From NCBI GenBank assembly GCA_037447655.1, contig JBBHKE010002104.1, positions 62,001-126,000 of the forward strand: 64,000 nt of DNA, given 5' to 3'. Positions 24,708 through 37,152 of this stretch are shown one piece after another. Numbering within the stretch: the first letter of the stretch is position 1; each line of letters starts with the position of its first letter. Source of the DNA: Zygnema cylindricum. Lineage: Eukaryota > Streptophyta > Zygnematophyceae > Zygnematales > Zygnemataceae. The position numbers and the translations under genes are program-made. The notes beneath the pieces are model-generated. The model had not been told where the DNA came from and did no database searches. It saw only the letters and a program-made list of their open reading frames with translations.

Positions 24708-25922
24708 TGCCCACAGAATTCGCAGATCTAAAAGAATCTAATCTAGATAGTGCCAAATCCAAGTTGATATAAACCCAAATGAATGATCCCTTGACAATTA
24801 TAACCCTAATACACCTTCACCCTTGTGAAGAGAAGACCTTTTGTGTGCTCAGTTCCACCATAGAATTCAAAGTTTGAATATGTGTTTTGGACAATATTCC
24901 CCACTTTGACTTTCCCACTGAATAAGTGCCACTCTGGCACGCAAAGACTCTGACCGACTACACCCCTGTGTAGCTTTGACTCCCTTGAGTCTGCAAAAAA
25001 ATAATCACTGAATTTGCTCACCCGAGCATTAAGTTATGGCTGGTCAAAGATGACCTTTATAGTAACAAGCTCCCTTAGAGAGAAGTACCTAAATATTACT
25101 AAGTCTTGGTCTGCCTACTCACGACTACCTACTACTAAACCCTAGTCCAATAGGAACACTATATAGTACAAGAAGGTACAATGGGCGATATACTTATGAT
25201 ACGACCATTGTAGGACAAGGTCTACAATGATACACCTGTCAAATCGGAAGTCATCGTTCCTCCTCCCATCTTCTCCGGTATCAAATAATGTGGCGCCACG
25301 TGGCACGACGTGACACTATCTTGGTATGCCGCCAAAAGCTCACTTCGCGTGGCGGCTATTATGCCGGCCGTCCGATCAAAATATATTTTACACGGTTCAG
25401 ATTCGCGTACATGCATGAATTGCTCCTTTTGGTTAGTCTGTTGTTAATTAGTTGTTGCAGTAATGTTTATTGATCTTTGAAACCTGTCACGTATATCGTT
25501 TCGTTAATGCCTTACTGGATAAGGCATACCACTATAAATATTTCCATAGACCGTGGTTCAAATCTGGTCTAAAGCAACTTTTGGTTATTTGTTAGTTGTT
25601 TAGAATTCTCTATGTGTACATTTATAAATAGCTATTGTATCCTACGTATTCCATCGTCGACTCTAAGCTATAGGCTAAAGCTAACGGCTATTAAAGATGG
25701 TAGGTACTACGATAAAATCCTGATTTTGGCACTCCTCTTTTGGTACAAACTACGAATCAGCCTATCCCCTTTAGACAGCCATGGCTCTAGCTCTCTCTCT
25801 GGTCTTCACTGACTGCAACAAGTATGGGGACCGGAGAGAGTTGAGCGAGAAACAGGCTACCTTTGCTGACTTACTCTATTTGTTTTTCCAATACAGACCT
25901 AGAAAATACATAAATTTGAACA
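24696..25922 (-). repeat. 5' LTR, family D
   Basis: 1,227 bp. TGAAAAACCC...TTTGAACA. Leader hairpin in variant form GACTCAAGGGAGTC at 24978-24991. TATA-like sequence is changed here (CTTTATAGTAAC). tRNA-like unit at 25508-25582. Confidence 0.85.
25508..25582 (+). other. tRNA-like Pol III-type unit inside LTR (family D)
   Basis: A-box-like TGCCTTACTGG 25508-25518 within a D-arm GCCT/AGGC stem, B box GGTTCAAATCT 25555-25565, T4 at 25579-25582. A-to-B spacing is 36 nt, identical to family A and to 28597. Confidence 0.65.
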
Positions 25923-27769
25923 ATCTGGGTTTAGTTTTAATTTGTAAACCCACATACAACCGATTGGTTTTCAGTTAGGTGGACGATCCACCAACTCCCA
26001 AGTATCGGCTACCATAATTGAGGCCATCTCCTCATTGATGGCTGTCTTCCACCGTTTCTTTCTACACAAGTCATCGCCTCTCTATAAGTTTGAGGTTCAT
26101 CTTGATGAGATAGTTTTGTTACCTTGATATTAACGTGTTTTTCTTGCAATCTTTTGTTACTTCTCCTTCCCCCCTCAAAATTTGAGGCCAGAATAGATGG
26201 TTCCCGTGAATTCATTCGAACAAACTCGGCTTCTCCCCTATCCCTTGATTCCGAATCAATTTCCACCACGTCTTCCGCTTCGGGTAGAGTTGTCAATGGA
26301 GTTTCCACAGACGAGTCCTTTTCGGTCTAATTTGTACCTGCAAGAATGTCATCTTCTCTAAACTCTGGATAGTTAGGAAGCTCAAAGTCATCGGATTTTT
26401 TTGACTCAAATCTGATTTTTACTGACTTTGTATACTTGAAAGGATCCACAAACTTTCCTTCATCTATAACTATTAGAGGCTTTACTAAGATAATATCTTC
26501 CCTTATTAGATCGTAAACTCTATATCCTTTAATATCCTCATCATATCCTAATAAGTATCCCGGTTTTCCTATAGGATCTAACTTCCAATTGGACCGATCA
26601 GTATCTAGACTGAATACTTGACTGCCGAAAACCTTTAAGTGAGATATGTCTGGTTTCCGGCCTGTCCATCTCTCATAAGGTGTTTGATCTTTTATAGCTG
26701 AAGTAAGAACTCTATTTTTGAGGTAAGTAGCACAGTTCATTACTTCTGCCCAAAACCTTTTTCCTATCTTTTTATCTGACAACATACTTCTATCACTATC
26801 AGTTAGTGTTCTATTTAACCTTTCAGCTACCCCATTCTGTTCCGGGTTTTCTGGAACTGTCTTTTGGTGTTGGACTCCATCTTCCCTCAAAAAATCCTTA
26901 AACTGGTTAGAAGTATACTCCTCACCATTGTAACTCCTTACTCTCTTGATTGGAGTTTCATAGAGTTTTTCACTCCATGCTTTATATTGTCTAAAAAAAT
27001 CCTGAGCTTCTGACTTGATTTTCAAATAATACACCCGGGAATACCGAGACCAATCATCAGTGATAGTCATCATAAATCTCTTCCCCCCCGGTGAGGGCAC
27101 TTTAGCCGGTCCCCAAATATTTGTGCGTACTAGATCTAGATTTTTTTCTCCCTTATAGGTGGTTGTTTTAGGAAAGGGTAATCTGTGTGCTTTACCTTGA
27201 GCACATCCACTATAATCACTTATATTATCACTCTCACTGAACTTAAACCCTTCCACCACTCTCATCTTTACCATCTCTCTTAACTAATCTAGATTCACAT
27301 GCCCAAGCCTCTTATGCCACATCATAATATCATGAACACCAACATAATAAAGTTTCTTCTTTTCATTACTTAAGATCAGCCTAAACATCCCATGGCTACC
27401 TTTCTCAGCAATGAAATAGACATCATCCTCAAAACTAGCAGTAAAGACTCCTTCCCTAGTGCTAGTAAAAAAACCCTTATCATCTAATACAGATGTAGAG
27501 ATGAGGTTTTTGATCAGCTCCGGAATAAACAATACATCGGAGAATGTTACTATGTCTTTCCTTTTACTAACACTTTCAAATCTACCGATCCTAAAAGAGT
27601 AGTGGTGACTATCCTCCTATCCCCGTATTCTATCTCTACGGTGGGAATCTTTCTTATCTTAGTGAACAGGTGTCTATCCTTACACATGTGTATGGAGGCA
27701 CCTGAATCTACAATCCAGCCTGCTTCACCTTTCAGTCCACCGTAAGCACATTTTTGCCTTCGTGGAGTT
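25923..27769 (-). pseudogene. copia pol fragment, family B (protease to RT N-terminus)
   Basis: Minus strand from 27769: pre-protease PRRQKCAYGG, protease VDSGAS (about 27710), pre-integrase HKRLGHVN (about 27310), integrase with HTN- changed from HTD (about 27125; a likely loss of the first catalytic Asp) and PENPEQNGVAERLN (about 26830), linker, and RT start up to KLNPD. Breaks at about 27550, 27284 and 26327, and near 26030. The RT side was cut by D at 25922; the gag side by the LTR at 27770. Confidence 0.85.
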
Positions 27770-28817
27770 TGAAATTCTATGGGCTCCATTGCCCACAAAA
27801 TTCGCAGATCCAAAAGAAGCTAATCTAGATAGTGCCGACTCCAAGTTGATATAAACCCAAATGAATGATCCCTTGACAATTAGAACCCCAATGCAATTTC
27901 ACCCATATGGAGAAAAGACCTTCTGTGTGCTCAGTTCCACCACAGAATGCAAAGCTTGAATATGTGTTTTGGACAATATTCCCCACTTTGACTTTCCCAC
28001 TGAATAAGTGCCACCCTGGCACGTAAAGACTCTAACTGACTACACCCCTGTGTAGTTTAGACTACCCTGAGTCCGCAGCAAAAAGAATCACTGAATTTGC
28101 TCACCCTAGCATTAAGTTATGGCTGGTCAAAGATGACCTTTATAGTTACAAGCTCTCTTAGAGAGAGGTACCGAAATATCACTAAGTCTTAGTCTGCCTC
28201 ATCATGACTACCTACTACTAAACCCTAGTCCAATAGGAACACTATATAGTACAAGAAGGTACGATGGGCGATGTATTTATTGTACGGCCATTGTACGACA
28301 TGGTCTACAAGGTGACATGTGCCAAATCGGGAGCCATGGTTCCTCCTCCCATCTTCTCAGTTGTCAAATAATGTGGCGCCACGTGGCACCGCGTGACGCT
28401 ATCCTCAAAGGCCGCCGAAAGCTTATTGCGGGTGGCGGCTATAATGGTGGCCGTCCGATCAAGTGTATTTATATGGTTTCGATTCGCTTCCATGCATCAA
28501 TTGATTAATGCGCGTTTTCGTTAGTCTGCTGCGAATTAGTCCTTTGAATCAATAGGTAAATATGCGTGAAACGTCTCACGTGTATCGTTTCAATAGTAAC
28601 TCAATGGATAAGGCGTTGGTCTAATTAGTAGCCTACAGACCCCGGTTCAAATCCGGCCAACGACAGTATTTTGCTAAAACTAGTAAAATACTTTCTAATT
28701 CATTCTGCCTCCTTCTAAATGATGCGGCAACAATGGCGTGCCTTTGGTCCTCTCTTTCTCTCTCTTTACATTCTAACGAAAATATAGAAGTGAACTATTA
28801 GTCACCTCTTTTCAACA
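27770..28817 (-). repeat. LTR, mosaic of families D and A
   Basis: 1,048 bp. The gag-proximal half matches D (CCAAGTTGATATAAACCC region, start-codon end TGAAATTCTATGGGCTCCAT), while the U3 end (28690-28817, ending CACCTCTTTTCAACA) matches family A. Followed at once by 49 bp of D-type LTR end (28818-28866). TATA-like CTATAAAGG (minus) near 28140. No matching target duplication was found. Best read as a recombinant solo or truncated LTR. Confidence 0.7.
28597..28672 (+). other. tRNA-like Pol III-type unit inside LTR (best preserved)
   Basis: A box TAACTCAATGG 28597-28607 (10 of 11), GGATAAGGCG following as in Arg-type tRNAs, anticodon-stem-like GGTCT/AGACC pair around 28619-28640 with a 14-nt loop, B box GGTTCAAATCC 28644-28654 (full consensus), short CCGG/CCGG T-stem, T4 at 28669-28672. 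Antisense to its LTR. Confidence 0.7.
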
Positions 28818-28866
28818 CTCTATTTATTTTTCCAATACAGACCTAGAAAATACATAAATTTCAACA
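28818..28866 (-). repeat. Terminal 49 bp of a D-type LTR
   Basis: Matches 22746-22793 from CTCTATTTATTTTTCC to the terminal CAACA. The gypsy gag leader begins right after it. Confidence 0.75.
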
Positions 28867-28886
28867 CTACCGAAGAAGAAAGGAGA

Positions 28887-30724
28887 ATGGGAGACGTCCG
28901 ATTCTTCACCAGGGACAACTACGGAATTGCTTTCTCCAATTTTGAACTGCTGTGGAAATCCTTCACGCAGTCCAAAATTAACAAATACAGGGGAGGGGCC
29001 ATTCCAGCAGATATTGAAACAACCCTGTTTCCGCTGATGGTAAATTGCCTATCCGGAGGAGCTTTGGCCGATTATAAGGAGGGTCAACCTTTGTTGGTGG
29101 CTCCTAGTATCAAAATATCGGATCCGGCTCTAGACGCCGAGGCTCTTCAGGCAGCAGCTGACCTGACTGCCGCAGCCGTAGCTCCTCTCACCCCCACTTT
29201 CACCATGGATATGAAACTTCAGGCCCAAGGTAGGGCCTATGTCAACCACCTGCAAGTTGTACAGGCAGCCAAAGCGATCACCCGGATGATTGCCAATCCT
29301 AATCCCTGTACCACTCTTCTGGACGCTTAGAGACTCTTTTACACAGAAAGGAACGAAACTGCCATGAAGGAGTTCACAGACTTCCGCTATTTGAAGAATG
29401 AAACTCCCCAGACGTTGTTCAACCGCCTCTCCAGCCTCTCCCAGAAAACCAAACTGTCCACCATCGATACACCGGCTATGGCCATCAAATATTATGTCGC
29501 GGTTCGAAATTCCTACGGGCCAACAAGACAGGCAACTCTGGACAATTGGAGTGCCAGTCAGGCTATACACGACCGGAATCCCACAGCTCAAGAAATTTCA
29601 TTGGCTGCTATGAAATTGTATGATCATTTTATTCATAACGAGGCACGAGAAAAGGCTTTTACCGGGAAATCAAGAGCCAACTTTGCAGGTTTCGCCGGGG
29701 AAACATCGTTCAGCCACCAAGAACTAACAGAACTGCAAGCTTTGCGGAATCTTAAGGGGAAATAAGAAGCGGATGCCCGACTAGAACTTGCTATGGGGGC
29801 AGATGAAAAAGTCTTTCTTTACGACTGCCTGAACTGTAACCAGCCCGGTCACGGATGGAAAAGGTGCCCCCAAAAGCTCAAACCAGAACTCGCCATCAAG
29901 CAGAAGGAGTTTGAGAAAGAGCATGCAGAAATAACAAGAAAGCAGTAGGAACATAGGCGAGGAGGCGGAGGAGGAGACCGAACCCCGGTCACCAAGGATA
30001 CATATACACCTACACCACGCTCTGAAACCGCCAAGATGTCTCAATCCTAGTTGAGACATATCCGTATTCCGAAATTGGATGACGCTCAAATCTCGAATGA
30101 GCTAAGGGGAAAGTATACTACTGAGGGGTCAAAATGTGAAGCTTGTGGGTTCATGGGCCACAAAGAAGGGTAATGCTTTCGGAAGAATGGAGTTCCGAAG
30201 GAGATGATGCAATACGTTTTGTTCACAGGTGAAGGGGAATCTATCGTTAATCCTCTCCCGTTGCACCTTTTGTATCCCTGGGGCCGTCAATCTCCAAATG
30301 AACTGGGACTTAGCAGAGTGACACCGGAACATATCATTCAGCAACAAATAAATCAGTTTGCCGCTTTGGCAACAGAACTGGCTGCTCTCCGACTGAGATC
30401 CTTTGCCCGCACTCCTCAACCTCTTACGCCGGCTCAAAAGTTGCAGAAACAAAAACAAGAACTGCTACAAAAGCTAGCGGAGCAAGAGCAACAGACCACG
30501 GTGGGTGGAGATGATGATGACCTAATGGGCTGGGATATGGAGCCTCCAAAGGCTCATCATGCTCGGACATTTCAGTCCGGATCGTGGAACGTTAGTGTAG
30601 GGGACAGTAGCAGGCAACTGCGCTCTACAACGTCCTCCCAGAGGAAGGACAAACAACCAACGGAACAAAAGGACCACAGCCGCAAAGCCACCGGTCCCTT
30701 ATCCTTTACACCTCGAGCAGTCCT
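28887..30724 (+). pseudogene. gypsy gag, broken
   Basis: ATG at 28887 opens 147 codons (GDVRFFTRDNYGIAF...) to a stop at 29328-29330; the frame is then resumed at 29364-29765. Two Cys/His motifs follow: CNQPGHGWKRC (about 29840-29870) and a second, CEACGFMGHKEG, whose last Cys codon is preceded by a stop near 30170. A Gln/Lys-rich segment lies at about 30400-30500. The last open part, 30204-30746, runs into the copia LTR; removing the copia element rejoins the frame at 37153. Gag function is inferred from position and CCHC motifs; the N-terminal part I do not recognise. Confidence 0.7.
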
Positions 30725-30926
30725 TGTTGAAATAAGTAGTTTTTAGTATATTTTCTAGGTCTAAATTTATTAGAAAAAAAAATGTAGGCAGCCTGCTTCT
30801 ATCTCTTCTCTCTCTCTCACCCCCATACTTGTTGTAGTCACTGAAGGAGAGAGAGAGAGAGCAATGGAGCCATGGCTGCCTCAGCTCCATAGGAAGGACT
30901 AAAGAGTGGCTTAAGCCACTCTCAAC

Positions 30927-30997
30927 AAAAGGTTGAGTCCGGCAGGACTCGAACCCCCGACCGGCAGAGCGCGGCGTAGCCGTTAGCTCTAACCAGT
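30927..30997 (-). other. tRNA-like Pol III-type unit inside LTR (family C)
   Basis: On the minus strand: A-box-like ACTGGTTAGAG (30987-30997), B box GGTTCGAGTCC (30945-30955, full consensus), T4 at 30927-30930; box spacing 31 nt. The second LTR has the same B box at 36330-36340, but the T run is TTTA. Confidence 0.65.
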
Positions 30998-31546
30998 CTG
31001 TCGTAGAAGTCCGATAGGAGATATAGGGTTTCATTACTATTTAAATTATTGTAATTTACTAGATTCATTTAACTGAAACCCTTAACGCCACACATAGATA
31101 CGGTTCTACAAAATACGAAGTACTTTACTTGTTTGAAATGGATATCGCGCATTTTGTTTCGACAGTGAAACAAATATCGCGCAAGTATTTATTACGGCCG
31201 AGATTGAATTTCGCGTCAAATCTAACGGCGCACATCATCGCCGAAATCCCGGAATAGTCATTTTGGCATTTACTGACGTGGCATGACCTGGCGCCACGTG
31301 GGAAGACATCATTCGGTCGCGGGAATTCTGAGGAACGTACGGACGAGTGGAAAGTGGACACGCGTCCACTTAATGGCCTTGTCGTACAGAGGCCGTACAG
31401 AAAGTATATCGGCAGTAGTACTTCCTAGTACTATAGAGTTTTGTGATTGGTTCGTACAGGCAGTAGATAGGAGCTGTGAGAGGGAATTAGGAAAAACTAG
31501 GACTTAGGAAAATTTAGGTAGATAGTCCTCTCTCTCTGAGAGTTTG

Positions 31547-31553
31547 TATAAAT
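31547..31553 (+). promoter_or_regulatory. TATA box in family C 5' LTR
   Basis: TATAAAT, 66 bp before the leader hairpin, matching the position of TATA in families A and B. Transcription would start about 25-30 bp downstream. Confidence 0.6.
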
Positions 31554-31747
31554 TGGCATCTTTGCCACCCTATAACTTATCGGTTGGTTGGCCGTTTTCA
31601 GTGATTCTTTTTGCTACGGACTCAGGGGAGTCTAGGCTGCATAGGGGTGTCGTCAAATTGTCAGTTTGACTTCTAGGGCAGAAGTGGTCGTGGCTGAAAG
31701 TGGGTTAGTTAAACACTATCTAGAGGCTTCCAGTATTTTGTAGTCCA

Positions 31748-34700
31748 ATGGAGGACACAGAATTGCAGGTTATGGGCCCACCCTCTAGGGTGCCCAACTT
31801 CAATGGATCTGGGTTCATCTATTGGGAAGCCATGATGATAGGAGCTTTGTGTGAAAAACGATATTGGGGTATCGTGAGTGGACAAGTGAAACGTCCACCT
31901 TCGGGAACACCACCAAGATTTGGGGGAGTAAGGTTTTCTACAACAACGGCTACCTCAGCAGAGGAGGCAGATGATGGGGACAGCAGTGTGTCCGAAAAGG
32001 AAAAAGGGAAGGAGACACCCCTCACTCCTATTGCCACAGTATCGGGAGCGGCGACCATGAAGACCATGGAGAACGATACTCAAATGTGGGAGGATGTCAA
32101 CATGGCTGCCAAGAACTTCATTCTGAGGCACCTCACTCAAGGTTTGGCCACTCCTCATCTTCACATTTACAAGGCGGAGGAGTTGTGGGAGAGTTTAGTG
32201 GAGATTTATAGAGCTGGAACTGTTTAGGAGCTCCAGTTGGCTGAGCAAAAGCTATTGAGTTACACTTACAAAGGAGGAAAGATGTTAGATTACTGTAATG
32301 ATCTTTCTTGTTTGTAAATGGAAATGGAAAGTGCCGGGTGGACAGGTACAATGAAAATGAAAGTTAACACCCTTATCATGAAATTACCAGATGAGTTTGA
32401 AAACATAGTGTACCGAGTACAGGGAATGCGTGATAGTTCATGGAAATGGAACACAGTAGTTAAGATGATACTTGTGCAGGAAAACACAATGGAGATTAGG
32501 AGTGGAGGAAAGAGCATTCAAGCTCTAGCAGCAGGAGGGGACCGATAGGGGAAGGACCCGAAGAAACCTTATAGAGGGGAAAGAGATCTGTCTGGGGGAC
32601 AGAGGCCTCCAAAGGGTCTTTGTCATTATTGCAAAAAGCCGGGACACTTTATTGCAGATTGTGTCAAGCTATCAGAGCTGAGGCTCCAAGAGAACCGTGG
32701 AGGAGGTTCTTCCGGAGGGAAGAAAAAGGCACATGTGGTTACAAAAGTGTCAGGAGAAACCGAGGATGAGTCATCTGAGGAGGATGGGGAGCTTCTTCTT
32801 GACGAGAGTCTAGAGGAGAAGGAGATCCCTCGGAGGCAAAAGTGTGCCCTTGGAGCAATTCGGGAAGCTCCACAGGAAGGATGGATCATCGACTCAGGTG
32901 CATCCATGCATATGTGTCGTGATAAAGAACTCTTCACTAAGTTAAGAAAGATTCCTACTGTAGAGATAGAGTATGGGGATGGGAGAGTGGTTACTACAGA
33001 TCTAGTGGGATCAGTAGATTTGAAAGTCTTAGTGGAGGGTAAGACTTCTATACTTACATTCTCAGATGTACTTTACATTCCTCAGCTGAGTAAATATCTT
33101 GTCTCTACGTCAGTGTTAGATGACAAAGAGTTTGATACTTTCACTAAAAAGGGAGTCTTTACAGCTAAGTATCGAGATGAAGTTTACTTTACAGCAGATA
33201 AGGGTAGCCAAGGAATGTTAAGGCTTAACTTGAGTAATGAAAAGAAGAATGCTTACTATGTTGGTGTTCCTAAGGTGATGATTTGGCATAAGCGGTTGGG
33301 GCATGTGCATTTTGATAGGTTAAGGGAAATGAAAAAGATTGGGGTAGTAGATGGCATTCAGTTTGGGGATAATGAAGTGATGGATGATTGTAGTGGTTAT
33401 GCTCAAGGTAAGGCTCACAGACTTCCCTTTTCCAAAGCCGCCACATATAGAGGTGAGAAAGTGTTAGATTTGGTCCACACAGACATTTGGGGACCTGCAA
33501 AAGTACCTTCGGTTGGAGGAAAGAGGTTTATGATGACAATAACTGATGATTGGTCTAGATACTCTAGAGTCTACTTTCTGAAAAATAAGTCTGAAGCATC
33601 AACTTACTTCAAAGTATATAAAGCATGGAGTGAGAAATTGCATGAAACCCCTATTAAGAGGATAAGGAGTGATAATGGGGGAGAATATACCTCTAACCAA
33701 TTTGAGGAATATCTGAGAGATGAGGGAGTGCAACACCAGAAAACTGTACCATATAACCCAAAACAAAATAGGGTAGCTGAGAGGTTGAATAGAACACTAG
33801 AAGATAGTGCATGCAGTATGTTGGCAGACAAGAAAATAGGAAAGAGATTTTGGGCAGAGGCAATGAATTGTGCCAACTATATTAAAAATAGAGTCCTCAC
33901 CTCAGCTGTAAAGGGAGTGACACCTTATGAGAGATGGGTTGGAAGGAAACCAGATATCTCACACCTTAAAGTATTTGGTAGCCAAGTTTACAGTCTTGAC
34001 ACGGATAGGAAAAACTGGAAACTAGATGCTAAGGGAAAACCACGATACTTTGTGGGATATGATGAGGATGTTAAGGGATATAGAGTCTATGACTTAGCAA
34101 AGAAAGATATCTTTCTGGTCAAACACTTAGTTGTCATGGATGAAGGGAAGTCACTTGACCCCTTCAAATATACAAAGAAGATAAGGATCAAATTTGAGTC
34201 CGAAAGTGAGGAGAACTCAGTCATTCCCGAAAAAGACATGAGTGAAACTGTGATTACATATTCAGAGGAGATCGAAGATACAGGAGACTCACCGGAAACC
34301 TCACATACTCCTATGGACTTCGAGGAGATGGAAGAAGCGGGACAAGATACGATTTTTATGGACAGGGGAGCCGATGAGACAGTGAGAAGAAATCTAAGAC
34401 TTCCATCCATTCCACCTTCGGAGTTTGAGGGAGGAAGGAGGAGCAGCAAAAGGATACAGGAAAAACAAGCTGCCCATAAGGTAACTAAGCTATCTCACCC
34501 AGATGAGCCTCAGTCTTACTTAGAGGTAGTGAATAGTCCAGAGAAAGAAAGATGGATTAGAGCCATAAATGATGAGATGGCTTCTATCATGGAAGCAAAT
34601 ACTTGGGAACTAGCGGATTTCCCTCCAGACAGAAAACCTATTCGATGTAAATGGGTATTTAAACTAAAACTGAACCCAGATAATACAATTGAGAGGTATA

Positions 34701-36073
34701 AGGCTCGATTGGTAGCGAAGGGGTTCACCCAAAAAGAGGGGATTGACTATGAGGAGACCTTAGCTCCAGTTGTTCGGTTCCCATCGGTAAGGATTCTCCT
34801 CAGTCTGGCCGCAGCGGATGACATGGAAATACACCAGATGGACATTAAGACTGCTTTTCTTAATGGTGAGTTAGAGGAAGAGATTTTTATTAGGCAACCC
34901 GAGGGGTTTGTGGAAGAAGGAGAAGAGAGCAAAGTCTACAGGCTCATAAAGTCCTTATATGGACTGAAACAGGCTCCCCGACAGTGGAATAAGAAACTAG
35001 ATGAGTTTCTCACCGAACTGGGATACATCCGAATCAGCTCTGACCATTCTATCTATATGTTTGAAGATGAGAATGGTGTCATTTTTATTGCAATTGATGT
35101 GGATGATCTGCTTGTGTTAAGTAAGTCTTTGGAGAATATCAATAGGCTAAAGAAAGATCTTAGGGGCAGATTTGATATGAAGGATTTAGGGGAGGCAAAA
35201 TATATTTTGGGGATCCAAATGGAGAGAGATAGGGGGAAGAAGATTATCAGACTTACTCAGAAAGAAGCAATAGGTAATATGCTTGAGAAATTCCAGATGG
35301 AAAATGCTAACAGTTGTACCACTCCCATAAACTTGAAAAAAGTAAGTCATGGGAGTGTAGAAGGAGGAGTGATGATCTTAGATGATCAGATGAGTCCAGA
35401 GGAGAAAGAGTTCATGAAGTCTATCCCTTATAGACAAGTCGTAGGAAGCTTAATCTATTTTATGAATTGTACCAGGCCGGACATAGCGGCGGCAATTGGT
35501 GTACTCAGTAGGAGTCTTAATGATCCTAGGAAGAGGGATTGGGAGGCAGCCAAGAGAGTCATGAGATATCTGGTGGGAACTAGAGAGTTATGGTTGCATT
35601 TGGGAGGGGAGCACACTGACATCACTACTTGGAGTGATGCCAGTTATGGGGACGCACCTATGAGACGATGCACTTTTGGGTATGTGTTGTATGTTGGGGA
35701 AGGTGCTTGCTGTTGGAGCAGTAATCAACAAAAGGTGGTTGCTCAGTCTACTATGGAGGCTGAGTATATGGCGTCTTGTTCTGCTGTGAAAGAACTAATG
35801 TGGGTGAAGTCATTGTTGCAAGAACTGGGATATATGAAGGAGGGAGTGCATGAAATCTTTTGCGATAATCAAGCTGCAATCGCAATCGCAGCCAATCCAA
35901 AACATCATTTCAAAGCAAAACATATGGACATAAGATTAAGCTTTGTAAGAGAAAAAGTTGAAAATAAAATTTTAAATCTTGTGTATAGACCTGATGAAGA
36001 AATGGTGGCTGACATGATGACCAAACCTGTGCCCTCTCCTAAATTAAAATATTGTCGGGGAAATGCGGGTTAA
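31748..36073 (+). pseudogene. copia gag-pol, family C; one frame with three stops
   Basis: From the ATG in the LTR to 36073 there is a single frame of 1,442 codons, broken only by TAG 32225-32227, TAA 32315-32317 and TAG 32546-32548, all in Gag. Domains: Gag; CCHC knuckle CHYCKKPGHFIADC (about 32620); protease IDSGAS (about 32890); GAG-pre-integrase HKRLGHVHF, with the CxxC partner damaged to CSGY (about 33390); integrase D (HTDIWGP, about 33480), RSDNGGEYTS (about 33670) and VAERLN (about 33775); RT with DVDD in place of YVDD (about 35097); RNase H WSDASYGD (about 35630). The Gag stops, the zinc-site change and the RT change suggest it is inactive. Confidence 0.9.
31768..31780 (+). promoter_or_regulatory. 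Primer-binding site, initiator tRNA-Met anticodon arm
   Basis: GGTTATGGGCCCA directly after the LTR end. It is complementary to TGGGCCCATAACC of eukaryotic initiator tRNA-Met (CAT is the anticodon), as used by Drosophila copia through a cleaved tRNA half. It is also read as codons within gag. Confidence 0.8.
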
Positions 36074-36109
36074 AAGAAAAATTAAAATTTGACTAGAAAA
36101 TAAGGGGAG

Positions 36110-37152
36110 TGTTGCAATAAGTAGTTTTTAGTATATTTCCTAGGTCTAAATTTATTAGAAAAGAAAATGTAGGCAGCCTGCCTCTATCTCTTCTCTCTCT
36201 CTCGCCCCCATACTTGTTGTAGTCACTGAAGGAGAGAGAGAGAGAGCAATGGAGCCATGGCTGCCTCAGCTCCATAGGAAGGACTAAAGAGTGGCTTAAG
36301 CCACTCTCAACTAAAGGTTGAGTCTGGCAGGACTCGAACCCCCGACCGGCAGAGCGCGGCGTAGCCGTTAGCTCTAACCAGTCTGTCGTAGAAGTCCGAT
36401 AGGAGATATAGGGTTTCATTACTATTTAAACTATTGTAATGTACTAGATTCATTTAACTGAAACCCTTAACGCCACACATAGATACGGTTCTACAAAATA
36501 CGAAATACTGTACTTGTTTGAAATGGATATCGCGCATTTTGTTTCGACAGTGAAACAAATATCGCGTAAGTATTTATTACGGCCGAGATTGAATTTCGCG
36601 TCAAATCTAACGGCGCACATCATCACCGAAATCTCGGAATGGTCATTTTGGCATTTAATGACGTGGCATGACCTGGCGCCACGTGGGAAGACATCATTCG
36701 GTCGCGGGAATTCCGAGGAACGTACGGACGAGTGGAAAGTGGACACGCGTCCACTTAATGGCCTTGTCGTACAGAGGCCGTACAGAAAGTACATCGGCAG
36801 TAGTACTTCCTAGTACTATACAGTTTTGTGATTGGTTCGTACAGGCAGTAGATAGGAGCCGTGAGAGGGAATTAGGAAAAACTAGGACTTAGGAAAATTT
36901 AGGTAGATAGTCCTCTCTCTTTGAGAGTTTGTATAAATTGGCATCTTTGCCACCCTATAACTTATCGGCTGGTTGGCCGTTTTCAGTGATTCTTTTTGCT
37001 ACGGACTCAGGGGAGTCCAAGCTGCATAGGGGTGCAGTCAAATTGTCAGTTTGACTTCTTAGGCAGAAGTGGTCGTGGCTGAAAGTGGGTTAGTTAAACA
37101 CTATCTAGAGGCTTCCAGTATTTTGTAGTCCAATGGAGGACACAGAATTGCA
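36110..37152 (+). repeat. 3' LTR, family C
   Basis: Starts TGTTGCAATAAG (5' copy: TGTTGAAATAAG) and ends GAATTGCA. A sense open frame of 99 codons (36514-36813) lies in U3. Confidence 0.95.

Larger units (their letters stand above)
22656..25922 (-). mobile_element. Copia element, family D, internally deleted, 3' LTR truncated
   Basis: 5' LTR 24696-25922 (1,227 bp), internal region only about 1.9 kb, and just the terminal 138 bp of the 3' LTR at 22656-22793. PBS complement TGGGCCCATAGCC (one change) at 24683-24695; polypurine tract complement CTCCCCTTATTTTC from 22794. Integrase and the reverse transcriptase core are absent. It sits inside a B-element fragment at its right end (25923). Confidence 0.85.
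30725..31767 (+). repeat. 5' LTR, family C
   Basis: TGTTGAAATAAGTAG...GAATTGCA. TATA box TATAAAT 31547-31553. G-box-like GCCACGTG about 31293. Leader hairpin 31619-31632. The gag-pol ATG at 31748 is inside the LTR. Confidence 0.95.
30725..37152 (+). mobile_element. Copia element, family C, near complete
   Basis: LTRs 30725-31767 and 36110-37152, both 1,043 bp and nearly identical. Internal region 4,342 bp with PBS 31768-31780 and polypurine tract AAAATAAGGGGAG 36097-36109. No clean 5-bp target duplication: left flank GTCCT, right flank CTTCT. The gypsy frame nevertheless continues sensibly across the site, so the insertion itself is real. Confidence 0.95.

Noticed and set aside
28597-28672. 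Functional tRNA genes in the LTRs
   Set aside because: B boxes are good but T-stems have mismatches, anticodon loops are the wrong size and I see no paired acceptor stem. I treat them as tRNA-like promoter units, not tRNA genes.
31748-32735. Stop-codon recoding in the C element Gag
   Set aside because: Both TAG and TAA occur, in unrelated contexts, and the intact A element has sense codons at the equivalent positions.
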